Assembly (NCBI RefSeq): GCF_004138485.1
Contig: NZ_ML142848.1
Location: 62,001-126,000, forward strand
Source of the DNA: Peristeroidobacter soli
GTDB taxonomy: Bacteria; Pseudomonadota; Gammaproteobacteria; Steroidobacterales; Steroidobacteraceae
Length of the DNA: 64,000 bases
Direction of reading: 5' to 3'
Shown: positions 44,912 through 53,776 of the stretch, one piece after another
Layout of the letters: every line of letters starts with the position of its first letter
Position numbering within the stretch: position 1 is the stretch's first letter
Program-made: the position numbers and the translations under genes
The notes under the pieces: model-generated
Told to the model about the DNA's origin: nothing
What the model saw: the letters and a program-made list of their open reading frames with translations, nothing else
Databases searched by the model: none

Positions 44912-45340
44912 ATGAAACTTCTGGTCATTACCAACGATCCGGTGCGCGGCACCGAGCTGGCCGACACTCTGGAACATGGCGGCCATCTGGTGGTTCGAGC
45001 CTGGAGCGCAGGCGAGGCGCTGCTGCTGATCCGCAACGATCCGCCGATGCTTGCGATCATCGATCGGTGTTACGGCGACGTCCCCGAGGCCACGAGGCTC
45101 GCCGACTACCTGCTCGATAAACGCATCGACATGCTTTGGCTCGGCGAGCCACCGCCGCTGCTTCCCAAGTCATCGAATGCACTGGTCGCGGCACTCGCGC
45201 CGCCGTGTGATCCCGGCCGTGTCAACCTCGCGCTGGAGGTAATCGCGCACACGCGTGCCGGTGCGGAAATGCCGGCGCGCCCGGTCGGGCTGGCTTATCT
45301 GACGCCGGCGCCGTCGACGGGACCGGCCATCATTTCTTGA
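44912..45340 (+). CDS. Stand-alone receiver-like protein, unknown function
   Basis: 142 residues from ATG 44912 (GGAGGGAGG about 9 bases upstream). The N-terminal 100 residues have the alternating pattern of a receiver domain (MKLLVITNDP, EHGGHLVVRAWSAGEALLLIR, LAIIDR), with an Asp in the phospho-acceptor position (LAIIDR). The acidic pair near the N-terminus is reduced to ND, and the Thr and Lys of active receivers are not evident. There is no output domain. It may be a pseudo-receiver binding partner. Its stop overlaps the convergent hydrolase-cupin gene by 11 bases. Confidence 0.5.
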   Translation: MKLLVITNDPVRGTELADTLEHGGHLVVRAWSAGEALLLIRNDPPMLAIIDRCYGDVPEATRLADYLLDKRIDMLWLGEPPPLLPKSSNALVAALAPPCDPGRVNLALEVIAHTRAGAEMPARPVGLAYLTPAPSTGPAIIS

Positions 45341-46652
45341 CGTACTCAGTATCGGTCGGTCCCTCGCCGGTGATGTAGACCACAGCGGGTGCGTCGCCAG
45401 TGAAAGCAAAATGCGCGACGCCCGCGGGTTCGGTGTAGAAGCCGCCCGGTCCGAGCGTGGTGGTTGCGCCTTCGCTGGCACGTTCACCGTAGCCAAAATG
45501 CCATTCGCCTGAAACGACGATGGCGTTCCGGTTGTCGCGATGGCTATGCGCCTCGATGCGCGTATGCGCTGGCACTCGAATTTCGAACGCATAGGGACCG
45601 GATGCATTCGGATTGCCCGAGAGCACCGTCGTTTGCACGCCGTTGAGCCCCGACGTACCCACGCCACCCTCGCCTCGCGCCATCTCGTCGACCTGCGCTT
45701 TGGTCAGGCGCGTTTGCCGCAATGGTGCGTTCGATGCGGTTTGCAGGAAGCTGCGAATCGCGGCAATCGTCGGTCCCGGCTGTTCCTCCATGAGCCAATG
45801 ACCGGAGTCGGCAATGACGACCTGATGCACGTCGTCCGCCGCGAAACGCATCACGAACGCCATGGTGGGACCGAATGAATGATCGCCGCCCACCGCCAGC
45901 ACCGGCATTTGCAAACGCCCGCGCGTCAGCAAGTTACGATTGTCGATTGCGTCCTGATCGAAGGCGGCGAACTGCGCAAAACCCGCGTGCATGCGCCCGG
46001 TGCGTGCGTACAGAGCGGCATAGTGAGCGCGCGCGGCTTCGCTGAAGCGCGCCGGATTCGCCGCGAATTCATTCCAGAAGCGATCCAGATAGATGCGCTC
46101 CCGACCGGCGACGAGGCGCTCCATGTCGGGGCCGCCGAAACGGAAATGCCACAGCAGCGGGTTCTTCAGGACTTCTTCCCAAGGCCCCACGCCGGGGACC
46201 GGAGCGTCCATCATCACCAGACGCGTCGTGCGCTCCGGATGTGAGGCGGCGAAAGCAAACGCCACCATGTTGCCGATGTCATGAGCGACGACATCCGCCT
46301 CGCGCACCTGTAGCGCATCGAGCACGCCGGCCATGTCCTCGGCCTGGTTCTTCTTGGTGAACCCATCGGCGGCGACAGCGGACAGGCCCATGCCTCGCAG
46401 GTCCGGCACGATAACGGTGCGATCACGCATCAGTTGCGCGGCCAGCGGTGCCCACATGTCGCCCGTGTCGCCATAGCCATGAAGCATCAGGACCGCCGGC
46501 CCCGACCCGCCGACTCGCACGTGGAGGGTCGTGCCGTTGGTCGCGATGTCCTGGGTACGAAAGCCCTTCGGGTATTCGAAACTCTCCGCGCCCAGCACGG
46601 TCCCGACCGACATCCAGGCGACCGCGGCCAGCAACAGACTTCGTGGGCTCAT
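45330..46652 (-). CDS. Exported alpha/beta hydrolase - cupin fusion
   Basis: 440 residues from ATG 46652 (GGAGAG upstream). A signal peptide (1-22) is followed by an alpha/beta hydrolase domain: oxyanion HGYG (58-61), nucleophile elbow AHDIGN with Asp125, and a late GHW histidine. An Asp nucleophile is the epoxide hydrolase/haloalkane dehalogenase type. After about residue 320 a linker leads to a cupin domain (VPAHTRIEAHSHRDN, then GPGGFYTEPAGVAHF). The two domains may act in sequence on one substrate. A LysR regulator is divergent, 103 bases away. Confidence 0.8.
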   Translation of the reverse strand: MSPRSLLLAAVAWMSVGTVLGAESFEYPKGFRTQDIATNGTTLHVRVGGSGPAVLMLHGYGDTGDMWAPLAAQLMRDRTVIVPDLRGMGLSAVAADGFTKKNQAEDMAGVLDALQVREADVVAHDIGNMVAFAFAASHPERTTRLVMMDAPVPGVGPWEEVLKNPLLWHFRFGGPDMERLVAGRERIYLDRFWNEFAANPARFSEAARAHYAALYARTGRMHAGFAQFAAFDQDAIDNRNLLTRGRLQMPVLAVGGDHSFGPTMAFVMRFAADDVHQVVIADSGHWLMEEQPGPTIAAIRSFLQTASNAPLRQTRLTKAQVDEMARGEGGVGTSGLNGVQTTVLSGNPNASGPYAFEIRVPAHTRIEAHSHRDNRNAIVVSGEWHFGYGERASEGATTTLGPGGFYTEPAGVAHFAFTGDAPAVVYITGEGPTDTEYVKK

Positions 46653-46755
46653 TCTTCTCTCCGTCGAGCGACCAGTGCGCGAAATCAGTATGCTCAAAGA
46701 CGATGAGCCTGAGCAGGTCGAAAACGTCGAACCAACCTTCCGGAGATTCCGAACG

Positions 46756-47661
46756 ATGAAGCTCGATGGAGTCGCTGCCTTTATCGCCGTGGCCGACACC
46801 GGCTCGGTCAACGAAGCGGCGCGTCGGCTGCGCCTTTCCAAGTCCGCGGTCAGCGAGCGGCTCACCGAATTGGAGCGGGCACTCGGCGCCCATCTCATCC
46901 AACGCAACAGCCGGCAGCTGGCCCTGACCGAGGATGGCCTGGCGTTCTTGCAGCGGGCGAAACGAATAATCGCGGAAGCGGATGCGGCCGCCGCGGAGCT
47001 CGCACATCGGCGTGGTGAGATCACCGGGCCGCTGCGTATTTCAGCCCCGCGCGGCTTCGGCGACACGCATCTCGGCCCTGCCCTCCACACCTTCATGGAG
47101 CGCTATCCCGAAGTTTCGGTCATCGCGGACTACGACGACCGCATCGGCGATGCGGCCGGCGGCTATGACGCGGTCATTCGAATTGCCCAGGGCGAGATGC
47201 CGAAGCTGGTCACGCAAACACTGACTGTCAGCCGCCGCACCCTGGTGGCATCGCCGAGTTACCTCGCGCAGTACGGGCGGCCCGGAACCATCGAGGATCT
47301 CGCTCAGCATCAAGCCATCCACTACATGGAACGCCACCCGGACGATTGGAGTTTCAGGAGCGGGACGGATTTGCTGGTCGCTCGCGTCGCCCCGCGGCTT
47401 CGTATCACGTCCTGTCTGGCGATGCGCGACGCTGCGATTGCAGGGCTCGGGATAGCATCGTTGCCGACTTTTCACAGCCATCAGGCGATCAAGTCGGGCG
47501 CGCTCGAAATCCTCGACATCGGCGCGGACCCCGATGTCACGCCGATCGTGATCGCCCACCAGAACGACATGCGACCCTCGGCAAAACTGACCGCGCTGAT
47601 CGAACATCTGAAACTCGCGTTCGGCAACCCGCCCTATTGGGACGATGGCCTGCCGCTGTGA
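46756..47661 (+). CDS. LysR-family transcriptional regulator
   Basis: 301 residues from ATG 46756 (GGAG about 10 bases upstream; a further in-frame ATG at 46690 is possible). The winged HTH reads MKLDGVAAFIAVADTGS, then NEAARRLRLSKSAVSERL. The effector domain has the LYSR_substrate type fold (GPLRISAPRGFGDTHLGP), typical of the CrgA-like group. It is divergent from the hydrolase-cupin gene, which it probably regulates from the 103-base gap. Confidence 0.88.
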   Translation: MKLDGVAAFIAVADTGSVNEAARRLRLSKSAVSERLTELERALGAHLIQRNSRQLALTEDGLAFLQRAKRIIAEADAAAAELAHRRGEITGPLRISAPRGFGDTHLGPALHTFMERYPEVSVIADYDDRIGDAAGGYDAVIRIAQGEMPKLVTQTLTVSRRTLVASPSYLAQYGRPGTIEDLAQHQAIHYMERHPDDWSFRSGTDLLVARVAPRLRITSCLAMRDAAIAGLGIASLPTFHSHQAIKSGALEILDIGADPDVTPIVIAHQNDMRPSAKLTALIEHLKLAFGNPPYWDDGLPL

Positions 47662-47673
47662 GCGCCGGGCCCG

Positions 47674-50634
47674 TCAGTTCAGGCCGGTCAACTGCAGATC
47701 GAAGTTCACTCGTTCCTGCACGCCCGTGAACTCGATGGGCGCGGGCAAGGTTCGCACCGGATACATGCCGCACACTTCGCCGGGATCGCACAAATTGCCG
47801 TCGTTGTTCATATCGGTACCGGCGATGGCGACATAGCCACCGAGCGGCAGATCGTCGAACCGGAAACGACGGATCCGATCGGAGATCTGCACGGTGCGAA
47901 TCGGGGCGGCGGAGTTGGCGTCGATCGCGCGCACGTACAGCGCTCCGACGCTCGAGCCGATGCCGAAGAACACGTTGTTCACCACCACCGGCAGTTGCGT
48001 GATCCCCGCGGTGGATTGGATTTCGATGGTCGCGTGATGCACGCCTCGCGACAGCGTCGAGTAGTCGGCGACAACCTCGTAATTGCCCAGTCCATTGTTG
48101 TCGACCCCTTGCGGCGTGACGGTGAGCCACGACTGCACGGCGCGCACGCTCGTCACTGACAGCACACCGATACCCACGTTTTGCAGCTTGAAGTAGTCCG
48201 AGCGATAGATGCGGTTCAAGCTGATCGTATTCGGTGTCGACCCCACCCGCGCCGGCGGCGTGAAATCGTCGTTCGCGGCCTGCACCGCCTTATAGGCATT
48301 GATGAGGCCGTGACCCAGCTCGGGAATCGAGCTGTTGGTGGCCACCGGATCGGTGAGCCAGCCGCCTGCCAGCAATTGCCGGAGCTCCAACGGATTGAGC
48401 GACGGCCGCACCGACTTCATCAGCGCAAAGATGCCCGAGACGTGCGGTGCCGCCATCGAGGTGCCTTCGAGACTGGAATAGCCGAGGCCATTGGGTTGTC
48501 CGCCGGTGCTGAACACGCCGTCGGGGAAATGATCGTTGTCGACGTCGTTCAAGGTGTCGCCGCCGGGTGCGCCGAGCGACACATATCTTCCATAGTTCGA
48601 ATATCGCGCCAGACTGCCTCCCGAACCAGTGGCGGCCACCGTGAATACGGTCGGACATGACGCAGGCGTGTACTCGACATTGGATTGATCGTTGCCCGCC
48701 GAAGCCACCACGATGACGCCGCTGTTCGACACCGCAGTAAACAACTCCGCCGTCGCCGGATCGCAGCTACCGTAGGCACCCAGACTCATATTGATGATAT
48801 CGGCTCGTCGCGCCGGCACTTGCCCCGAATCATTGGGCAGACCCGCGGCATAACGCACTGCTTGCAGGATGTCGTAGGAAGTACCGCTGCGCCCATTCAA
48901 CGCTCGAATCGGCATGATCCGGCTGCCCCAGGCGATGCCGCTGCCTCCCACACCATTGTTGGCAAGCGCGCCGATGGTGCCCATGACGTGAGTGCCGTGA
49001 TAGATGCGCACGCCGCCCGTGTCGTAGCCGCTATCGGCGAAGTTCGTGTCGCGATCCACCATGTCGTAGCCGTCGACGAACTTACCCTGCAGGTCGGGGT
49101 GATTGACGACCGCACCGGAATCGATCACCGCGACGATGACATCGCTCGAACCCGTCGTGACGTCCCATGCCGCGGGCAGGCCGACAGCGTTGTAGTGCCA
49201 ACGCTGGCGAGCAAACATTGGATCAGTCGGCACGGCCTGCGCATGCATGATCCGATTTACGCTTGCGTGACGCACATCCCCGAGCTGCGACAGCCGCTTG
49301 ACCTCTCGCAGAGTCGCGAGCTTGTCGCGCATTTCGGCGGAGAGATTCATTTCCGCCTTCTGCCCGAACCAGGGACGGCGTGACTTGGTAGCCGCGCCCG
49401 TCACAGTCGACGGCGAGGCGGTCGAGAATGTCACCAGTGTTTCTCGCGCAGGCGCACTCGATTTGCGCTGGAACGCGCCGCCGTTCGAGATCTCCCGCGT
49501 CACGATGGCTTGGCCGGGCACGAACTCGCTCGCCAATGTCGCCGGCCGACCGACATTCAGGACTGGAGGATCTTCGAGTGTCAGCAGGTAGTTCATGCCG
49601 CCGCGTTCGGCCTTCACGCCGACGACGAAGGTGCCGGTGCGGGGCAGCGCAATCAGCTCTTCATTGGTGGCTCCCATGGAGGCATCGACCAGGGCGCCGG
49701 TGTCGCGGTCGTATAGATACAAATCCGCGTCGTCACGCTGCCCTGCCGGCACGGACAGATCGACCGAGGGCAGGCGCAACCGCACGACCTGATCGGCGAG
49801 GTCGCTCGCGAAATAGAAGTAGTCCCACTGATCGCCGGCGGCGAACGAACGTCCGGCCGGCCCCTGGCCAGCAACGTTCACATAGCCAGGCACGGCGCCG
49901 AACGCCGGTATGTATCCCACCGCTGTGCTGTCGTTGGACACGTACTGCGCATTCGGGTCGTTCACATCCGTGTCGATGTAGACTCCATCCGGAATGCTCA
50001 GCTCTCCCGACAGCGTCTTCACCGGCGCTTCCACGGTCTTGTACCAGGTGATATCGGGCCCGGTGCATTGCACGCCGGCTCGGATAAAGCTCGAGGAATA
50101 GCTGGCTTCGATGGAATATTGCACCGAGCCTGTCGGCGGCAGCGTCGGCGGGGTGCCGGTGACCGCCCATTGCGCGACACATTCAGTCGCCCAGGGTGCG
50201 GACCAGGCAAAGGTGACCACGCTGCCGCGCTCGACCAGCGCCGGCGTTATCGTGAACTCGATGGGCGGCGGCGCCCGGACGACGGTAACACTCACACTGC
50301 GGGACACCGAGCCTGCACTGTTGGTACAGGTCAATGTGTAATTCGCCGTCTGCTGCAAATCGGCTAACGTCTCGGCGCCTTCGATCGCGCGACTCCCCGA
50401 CCAGGCGCCGGAAGCCGTGCAACTGGTGGCCGATGCCGCGTTCCAGGTCAGCGTGACCGGATCGCCTTGAGTCACCATGAGGGCACTGGTGTTGAAGGTG
50501 AGCGTCGGCGGCTGCCGGGCGCCGTCGCCGCCACCGCTGCTGCTGCCTCCCCCACCTCCGCCACTTCCGCCGCCACCACCGCACGCAGCGAGACCGACGA
50601 CCAGAAGCAACGGCAAGAAATCCATCCCGCGCAT
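47674..50634 (-). CDS. S8 (subtilisin-like) serine peptidase lipoprotein
   Basis: A 986-residue lipoprotein (lipobox LAAC, Cys18) with a poly-Gly/Ser stretch (19-38), two Ig-like repeats with paired Cys (about 41-205), and a pre-peptidase-like beta domain near 265-355. The peptidase domain has Asp505 (AVIDSG), His546 (HGTHVMG), the oxyanion Asn648 (SAGND) and Ser726 (GTSMAAPHVSG). All catalytic residues are present. It should digest proteins at the cell surface or in the periplasm. The C-terminal 200 residues carry more beta-sandwich. Its stop is 12 bases from the convergent LysR gene. Confidence 0.92.
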   Translation of the reverse strand: MRGMDFLPLLLVVGLAACGGGGGSGGGGGGSSSGGGDGARQPPTLTFNTSALMVTQGDPVTLTWNAASATSCTASGAWSGSRAIEGAETLADLQQTANYTLTCTNSAGSVSRSVSVTVVRAPPPIEFTITPALVERGSVVTFAWSAPWATECVAQWAVTGTPPTLPPTGSVQYSIEASYSSSFIRAGVQCTGPDITWYKTVEAPVKTLSGELSIPDGVYIDTDVNDPNAQYVSNDSTAVGYIPAFGAVPGYVNVAGQGPAGRSFAAGDQWDYFYFASDLADQVVRLRLPSVDLSVPAGQRDDADLYLYDRDTGALVDASMGATNEELIALPRTGTFVVGVKAERGGMNYLLTLEDPPVLNVGRPATLASEFVPGQAIVTREISNGGAFQRKSSAPARETLVTFSTASPSTVTGAATKSRRPWFGQKAEMNLSAEMRDKLATLREVKRLSQLGDVRHASVNRIMHAQAVPTDPMFARQRWHYNAVGLPAAWDVTTGSSDVIVAVIDSGAVVNHPDLQGKFVDGYDMVDRDTNFADSGYDTGGVRIYHGTHVMGTIGALANNGVGGSGIAWGSRIMPIRALNGRSGTSYDILQAVRYAAGLPNDSGQVPARRADIINMSLGAYGSCDPATAELFTAVSNSGVIVVASAGNDQSNVEYTPASCPTVFTVAATGSGGSLARYSNYGRYVSLGAPGGDTLNDVDNDHFPDGVFSTGGQPNGLGYSSLEGTSMAAPHVSGIFALMKSVRPSLNPLELRQLLAGGWLTDPVATNSSIPELGHGLINAYKAVQAANDDFTPPARVGSTPNTISLNRIYRSDYFKLQNVGIGVLSVTSVRAVQSWLTVTPQGVDNNGLGNYEVVADYSTLSRGVHHATIEIQSTAGITQLPVVVNNVFFGIGSSVGALYVRAIDANSAAPIRTVQISDRIRRFRFDDLPLGGYVAIAGTDMNNDGNLCDPGEVCGMYPVRTLPAPIEFTGVQERVNFDLQLTGLN

Positions 50635-50764
50635 AGAAACTCACCCAGCGCCGTGCCGAGAAAATCCGTGTTATCGGCGCTGTTTGATACTAGCCCACGG
50701 GGTGCGGCCTCGCTAGCGCGGGCGCTTGGCTCCCAGGGTCAGGCTGTTTGAGAGGAGAAACGAC

Positions 50765-51478
50765 TCAGCCCGGCGGCATCCGCAATGACTCCAGCAAGGC
50801 CGTGATGGTCAGGCGCCACTCGCTCCGATCTTGCGGAGGCTGGAACTGCGGTTCGATCCTTGCCGCATGCAGCACCCTGGCGGGATAGACGATCGCGCGG
50901 TTGAACTTCAGCTCACTCGCAAAGATCCTCTCGAACAACGAGCTGTCGCCATTGATATAGCCTCGAGGCGGCGGTCCATGGATCCGCATGTCACCGTTCA
51001 TCGCGAGCTGATAATTGGTGACGTTGTCCCTGGTTATCTCTTCGTAGCCGGTCCTGCGATGTCTGTAGAACGCGGTTCCGGAAAACCTCGGACCGCATAG
51101 ATAGATCACGGCCGCGAACAGAGTCGGGTCGGTGGAATCATAGTGAGGAATGCACTGGATGGGCCGCAGATCCCGGCTCGCCGTGGTCACTACAGAAAAG
51201 AAACTGGTATCGCTGGAGATGACTCGATCGTCCTCCAGCATGCCGTTGCGCTGAAGGATCGGTGTGAGCCAGGCGCGAAACGAAGTTGAGAAGTTCTCGG
51301 GCACGGCGGCCCGCACGCCGGGGTAGAGATTGCCAGGGTCCTGACTGTAAGACTGAGCCAGGCCCACGGCGGCCACGCCTTCAGGGTCGCACAGAACATC
51401 ATCTATCGAACTCACTTTGATGCCGCTGCGGCCGATGCGAACCAGCTCGACTGCCGCGTTGTCGTTGAACGCAACCAC
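50765..51478 (-). CDS. DUF6445-like protein, candidate 2-oxoglutarate/Fe(II) oxygenase fold
   Basis: A 237-residue protein starting at GTG 51478, directly after the SapC stop (TGAGTG). It has PHYDST with His112 and Asp114, and a later His204 (RVLHAAR, Arg207), a spacing that would suit an H-x-D...H iron site with an Arg for 2-oxoglutarate. I believe it belongs to the DUF6445 proteins that accompany flavin halogenases, but that naming is from memory. Last of the receptor-halogenase-SapC-DUF6445 run. It may modify an amino acid or peptide. Confidence 0.6.
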   Translation of the reverse strand: MVAFNDNAAVELVRIGRSGIKVSSIDDVLCDPEGVAAVGLAQSYSQDPGNLYPGVRAAVPENFSTSFRAWLTPILQRNGMLEDDRVISSDTSFFSVVTTASRDLRPIQCIPHYDSTDPTLFAAVIYLCGPRFSGTAFYRHRRTGYEEITRDNVTNYQLAMNGDMRIHGPPPRGYINGDSSLFERIFASELKFNRAIVYPARVLHAARIEPQFQPPQDRSEWRLTITALLESLRMPPG

Positions 51479-52198
51479 TCAGCTTGCGCTTGCCTGCCAG
51501 GCGCGACTGAGAGCGATGCGCTGGTTCTTGAGTCGAATCAGATTGAATATCTGGCCACTCGCGACCATCACTGCATAAATCAGGTCGAGCTGCCCCGCCT
51601 GCCACAGGCGGGTGACTTCCGCCGTCGCGAGCTGCCTGAATCTTTCCTCGTCGAGACCGTAGAGACCTTGAACCTGCAGCGGCGTGCCATCGTCCAGCAC
51701 GATGTCGAGCACGATGGGCGCCAGCAGATCGAGGGACAGCACGGCCGCGATGAATTGCTCGGTCGCGGTTCTTCCTGTGACCAGTTCACCCAGGACGGCC
51801 AATATTTCCTTGAGATAGGCCGAGTCGCTGCCATCGGCATTCACGAGGGTTCTGGTCCCTGCGCCGTCCACAGCGGCGTGATCGAGATCGATGCACAGAA
51901 CGTTTTCGCTGCCCACGTAGAACGGCTGCCGCCGCACGTTCAGCGGCACGTAGGCCACGTCGAGCCCGGTTCCCGTCCAGAACAGATTCTCCTGAACGTC
52001 CAGACCGCTCAGGACATAGGGCGCGAACCGCCCGGTGTCAGGATGTTTCGCAAACACGATCGGATACTGAGTCGCGGCCTTGCGAAATTCGCTCACGACG
52101 ATGGGAATCAGATGTTGACGGGCAGCGTCGGCTTCGACCCGGTCCGCGCGGATCTTCAATTCCCGATGTTCGCTGCGCGACAGCTCGACTGGACGCAT
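51479..52198 (-). CDS. SapC-family protein
   Basis: 239 residues from ATG 52198; a longer frame upstream lies inside the halogenase gene and is rejected. The sequence (PIVVSEFRKAATQYPIVF, then a hydrophobic FWTGTGLDVAYVPLNVRR) matches the SapC family, named for a Campylobacter S-layer-linked gene, biochemical function unknown. It lies between a flavin-dependent halogenase and a DUF6445-type gene, 20 bases and 0 bases from them, in the order commonly seen next to TonB receptors in Xanthomonas- and Caulobacter-like genomes. Confidence 0.75.
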   Translation of the reverse strand: MRPVELSRSEHRELKIRADRVEADAARQHLIPIVVSEFRKAATQYPIVFAKHPDTGRFAPYVLSGLDVQENLFWTGTGLDVAYVPLNVRRQPFYVGSENVLCIDLDHAAVDGAGTRTLVNADGSDSAYLKEILAVLGELVTGRTATEQFIAAVLSLDLLAPIVLDIVLDDGTPLQVQGLYGLDEERFRQLATAEVTRLWQAGQLDLIYAVMVASGQIFNLIRLKNQRIALSRAWQASAS

Positions 52199-52218
52199 CC
52201 TGCACCTGCTCGCGATGG

Positions 52219-53763
52219 CTAGATCTTTTGCAGACCGAGCTCTTTGATCCGGTCGATCAGCGCACGATTCTTCGGCAGCGTTCGGGTCCATCTCGTCTTG
52301 AGTGTTTCGTTCTGCGCGAAGGCCCGTTGGGCGCCGCCGAGGTCCCGATCCAGCGACTGATGACCCAGATCCGTTCTGAAGCCCATGCCGAACAACACAT
52401 ATTGATAGCTGGCGGCGGGAAACATTTCGCAGTTGCTGGTGAAGTCCTGATCGCCCGGCGCCCGATAGCGCCACAGTTCCATCTGCTCCTTCAGACTGTG
52501 CGGAATGCCGGCCGGATCGCGATTGTCGATCCAGAACCTGGAATCGGTGCGACGGCTCAGAATGTAATGCAGTTTCAGAAAATCGATGATCCGGTCCCAG
52601 CGATACTGGGTGGTCGAATTGTAGCGACGGGCGACGATATCCATCGTCTCGCGCGTCGCCGGCAGCATGGTGCTGATCAGCTCGGCCGACAGCTCGATCA
52701 GCACCAGTGCCGACGCTTCGAGGGGTTCGAGGAATCCTCCTGCCAGGCCCACCGCGACACAGTTTCCTTTCCAGAACGTTTGACGATGTCCGCAAGCAAT
52801 CTTGATCTCCCTGGGTTTCAGATCGCGATGCTGGTCGCCGACGTAAGCGCGCAGTTCATCGAAGGCGGCATCGGCAGTGGTGTGATTGCTCGAATACACG
52901 TAGCCCACGCCGCGCCGGCTCTGCAACCCGATGTCCCAGATCCAGCCATGTTTCTGCGCGGTCGACACTGTGTACGGAACGATGTCGCTTTGTTCATCGT
53001 CATGTGGCACCTGCACGGCCAGCGCACGATCGATGAACAGCACATCGCCGCGATCCACGAACGGCACGCCCATCGTTTCGCCCAGCAACAGGGAGCGGAA
53101 ACCCGAGGCGTCGACAAAGAGATCGGCGGCGAGGCGACCTGACTTGCGGGTCTGCACGGAATCGATGTCGCCGGTGTCACTTCTGATGACCCCGGTCACG
53201 TCATCCACGATGTGCTGGACGCCGAGCTGCTTGACGCAATGATCCCGAATGAAGCCCGCGAACCGGCCGGCATCCAGATGATAGGCGTAGTTGGCGACCC
53301 CGGCGTATTCCGGTGTCGTGATCAATTTGGGCGCGAGGCCCAGCTCGCAGACCGCCTCCTGAAAACAAACTGCATTGGAGAACGACGGCGCCTGCAACTG
53401 CCCTTCCGAATATCTCATCCAATAGGGAGCCAGATCGAGGCTCGGAAAGCCCTCCGGCAACATCAGCGGATGATAGTAGAAGTCTGCAGGCTCGCCGGTC
53501 ACCCAGCGGGCGAACTTCGCGCCGTGCTTGAACGACGCGTTACATTCGCGAAAGAAGTCGGTCTCGGAGATGCCCACCTTTTTCAAGGTCGAGCGCATCG
53601 TCGGCCAGGTACCCTCGCCCACCCCGATGATGCCGATGGTTTCACTTTCCACCAGCGTCAGCCGCAGCCCGCCCGATCCGTGGCGTGCCGCGATGATGGC
53701 GGCGGTCAGCCATCCAGCCGTTCCGCCGCCGACGATACAAATCGATCGCACCGGACGTTCCAT
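52219..53763 (-). CDS. Flavin-dependent tryptophan halogenase family protein
   Basis: 514 residues from ATG 53763, 13 bases after the receptor stop; the alternative ATG 53796 overlaps that gene. FAD motif GGGTAGW (12-18), VGEGTWP (48-54), the catalytic Lys79 in FKHGAKF and Glu346 in FLEPLEAS all sit at the numbering of PrnA. The WxWxIP motif reads WIWDIG (274-279), with Gly for Pro. The enzyme may halogenate or hydroxylate an aromatic side chain, using reduced flavin from another protein. The genetic link to a TonB receptor suggests an exported or imported peptide or glycan substrate. Confidence 0.85.
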   Translation of the reverse strand: MERPVRSICIVGGGTAGWLTAAIIAARHGSGGLRLTLVESETIGIIGVGEGTWPTMRSTLKKVGISETDFFRECNASFKHGAKFARWVTGEPADFYYHPLMLPEGFPSLDLAPYWMRYSEGQLQAPSFSNAVCFQEAVCELGLAPKLITTPEYAGVANYAYHLDAGRFAGFIRDHCVKQLGVQHIVDDVTGVIRSDTGDIDSVQTRKSGRLAADLFVDASGFRSLLLGETMGVPFVDRGDVLFIDRALAVQVPHDDEQSDIVPYTVSTAQKHGWIWDIGLQSRRGVGYVYSSNHTTADAAFDELRAYVGDQHRDLKPREIKIACGHRQTFWKGNCVAVGLAGGFLEPLEASALVLIELSAELISTMLPATRETMDIVARRYNSTTQYRWDRIIDFLKLHYILSRRTDSRFWIDNRDPAGIPHSLKEQMELWRYRAPGDQDFTSNCEMFPAASYQYVLFGMGFRTDLGHQSLDRDLGGAQRAFAQNETLKTRWTRTLPKNRALIDRIKELGLQKI

Positions 53764-53776
53764 GCCCGATGATAGA

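Noticed and set aside
50520-50590. Dense CCGCCACC-type repeats suggesting a microsatellite
   Set aside because: They encode the Gly/Ser linker of the subtilase lipoprotein in frame, with varied codons; no exact repeat unit.
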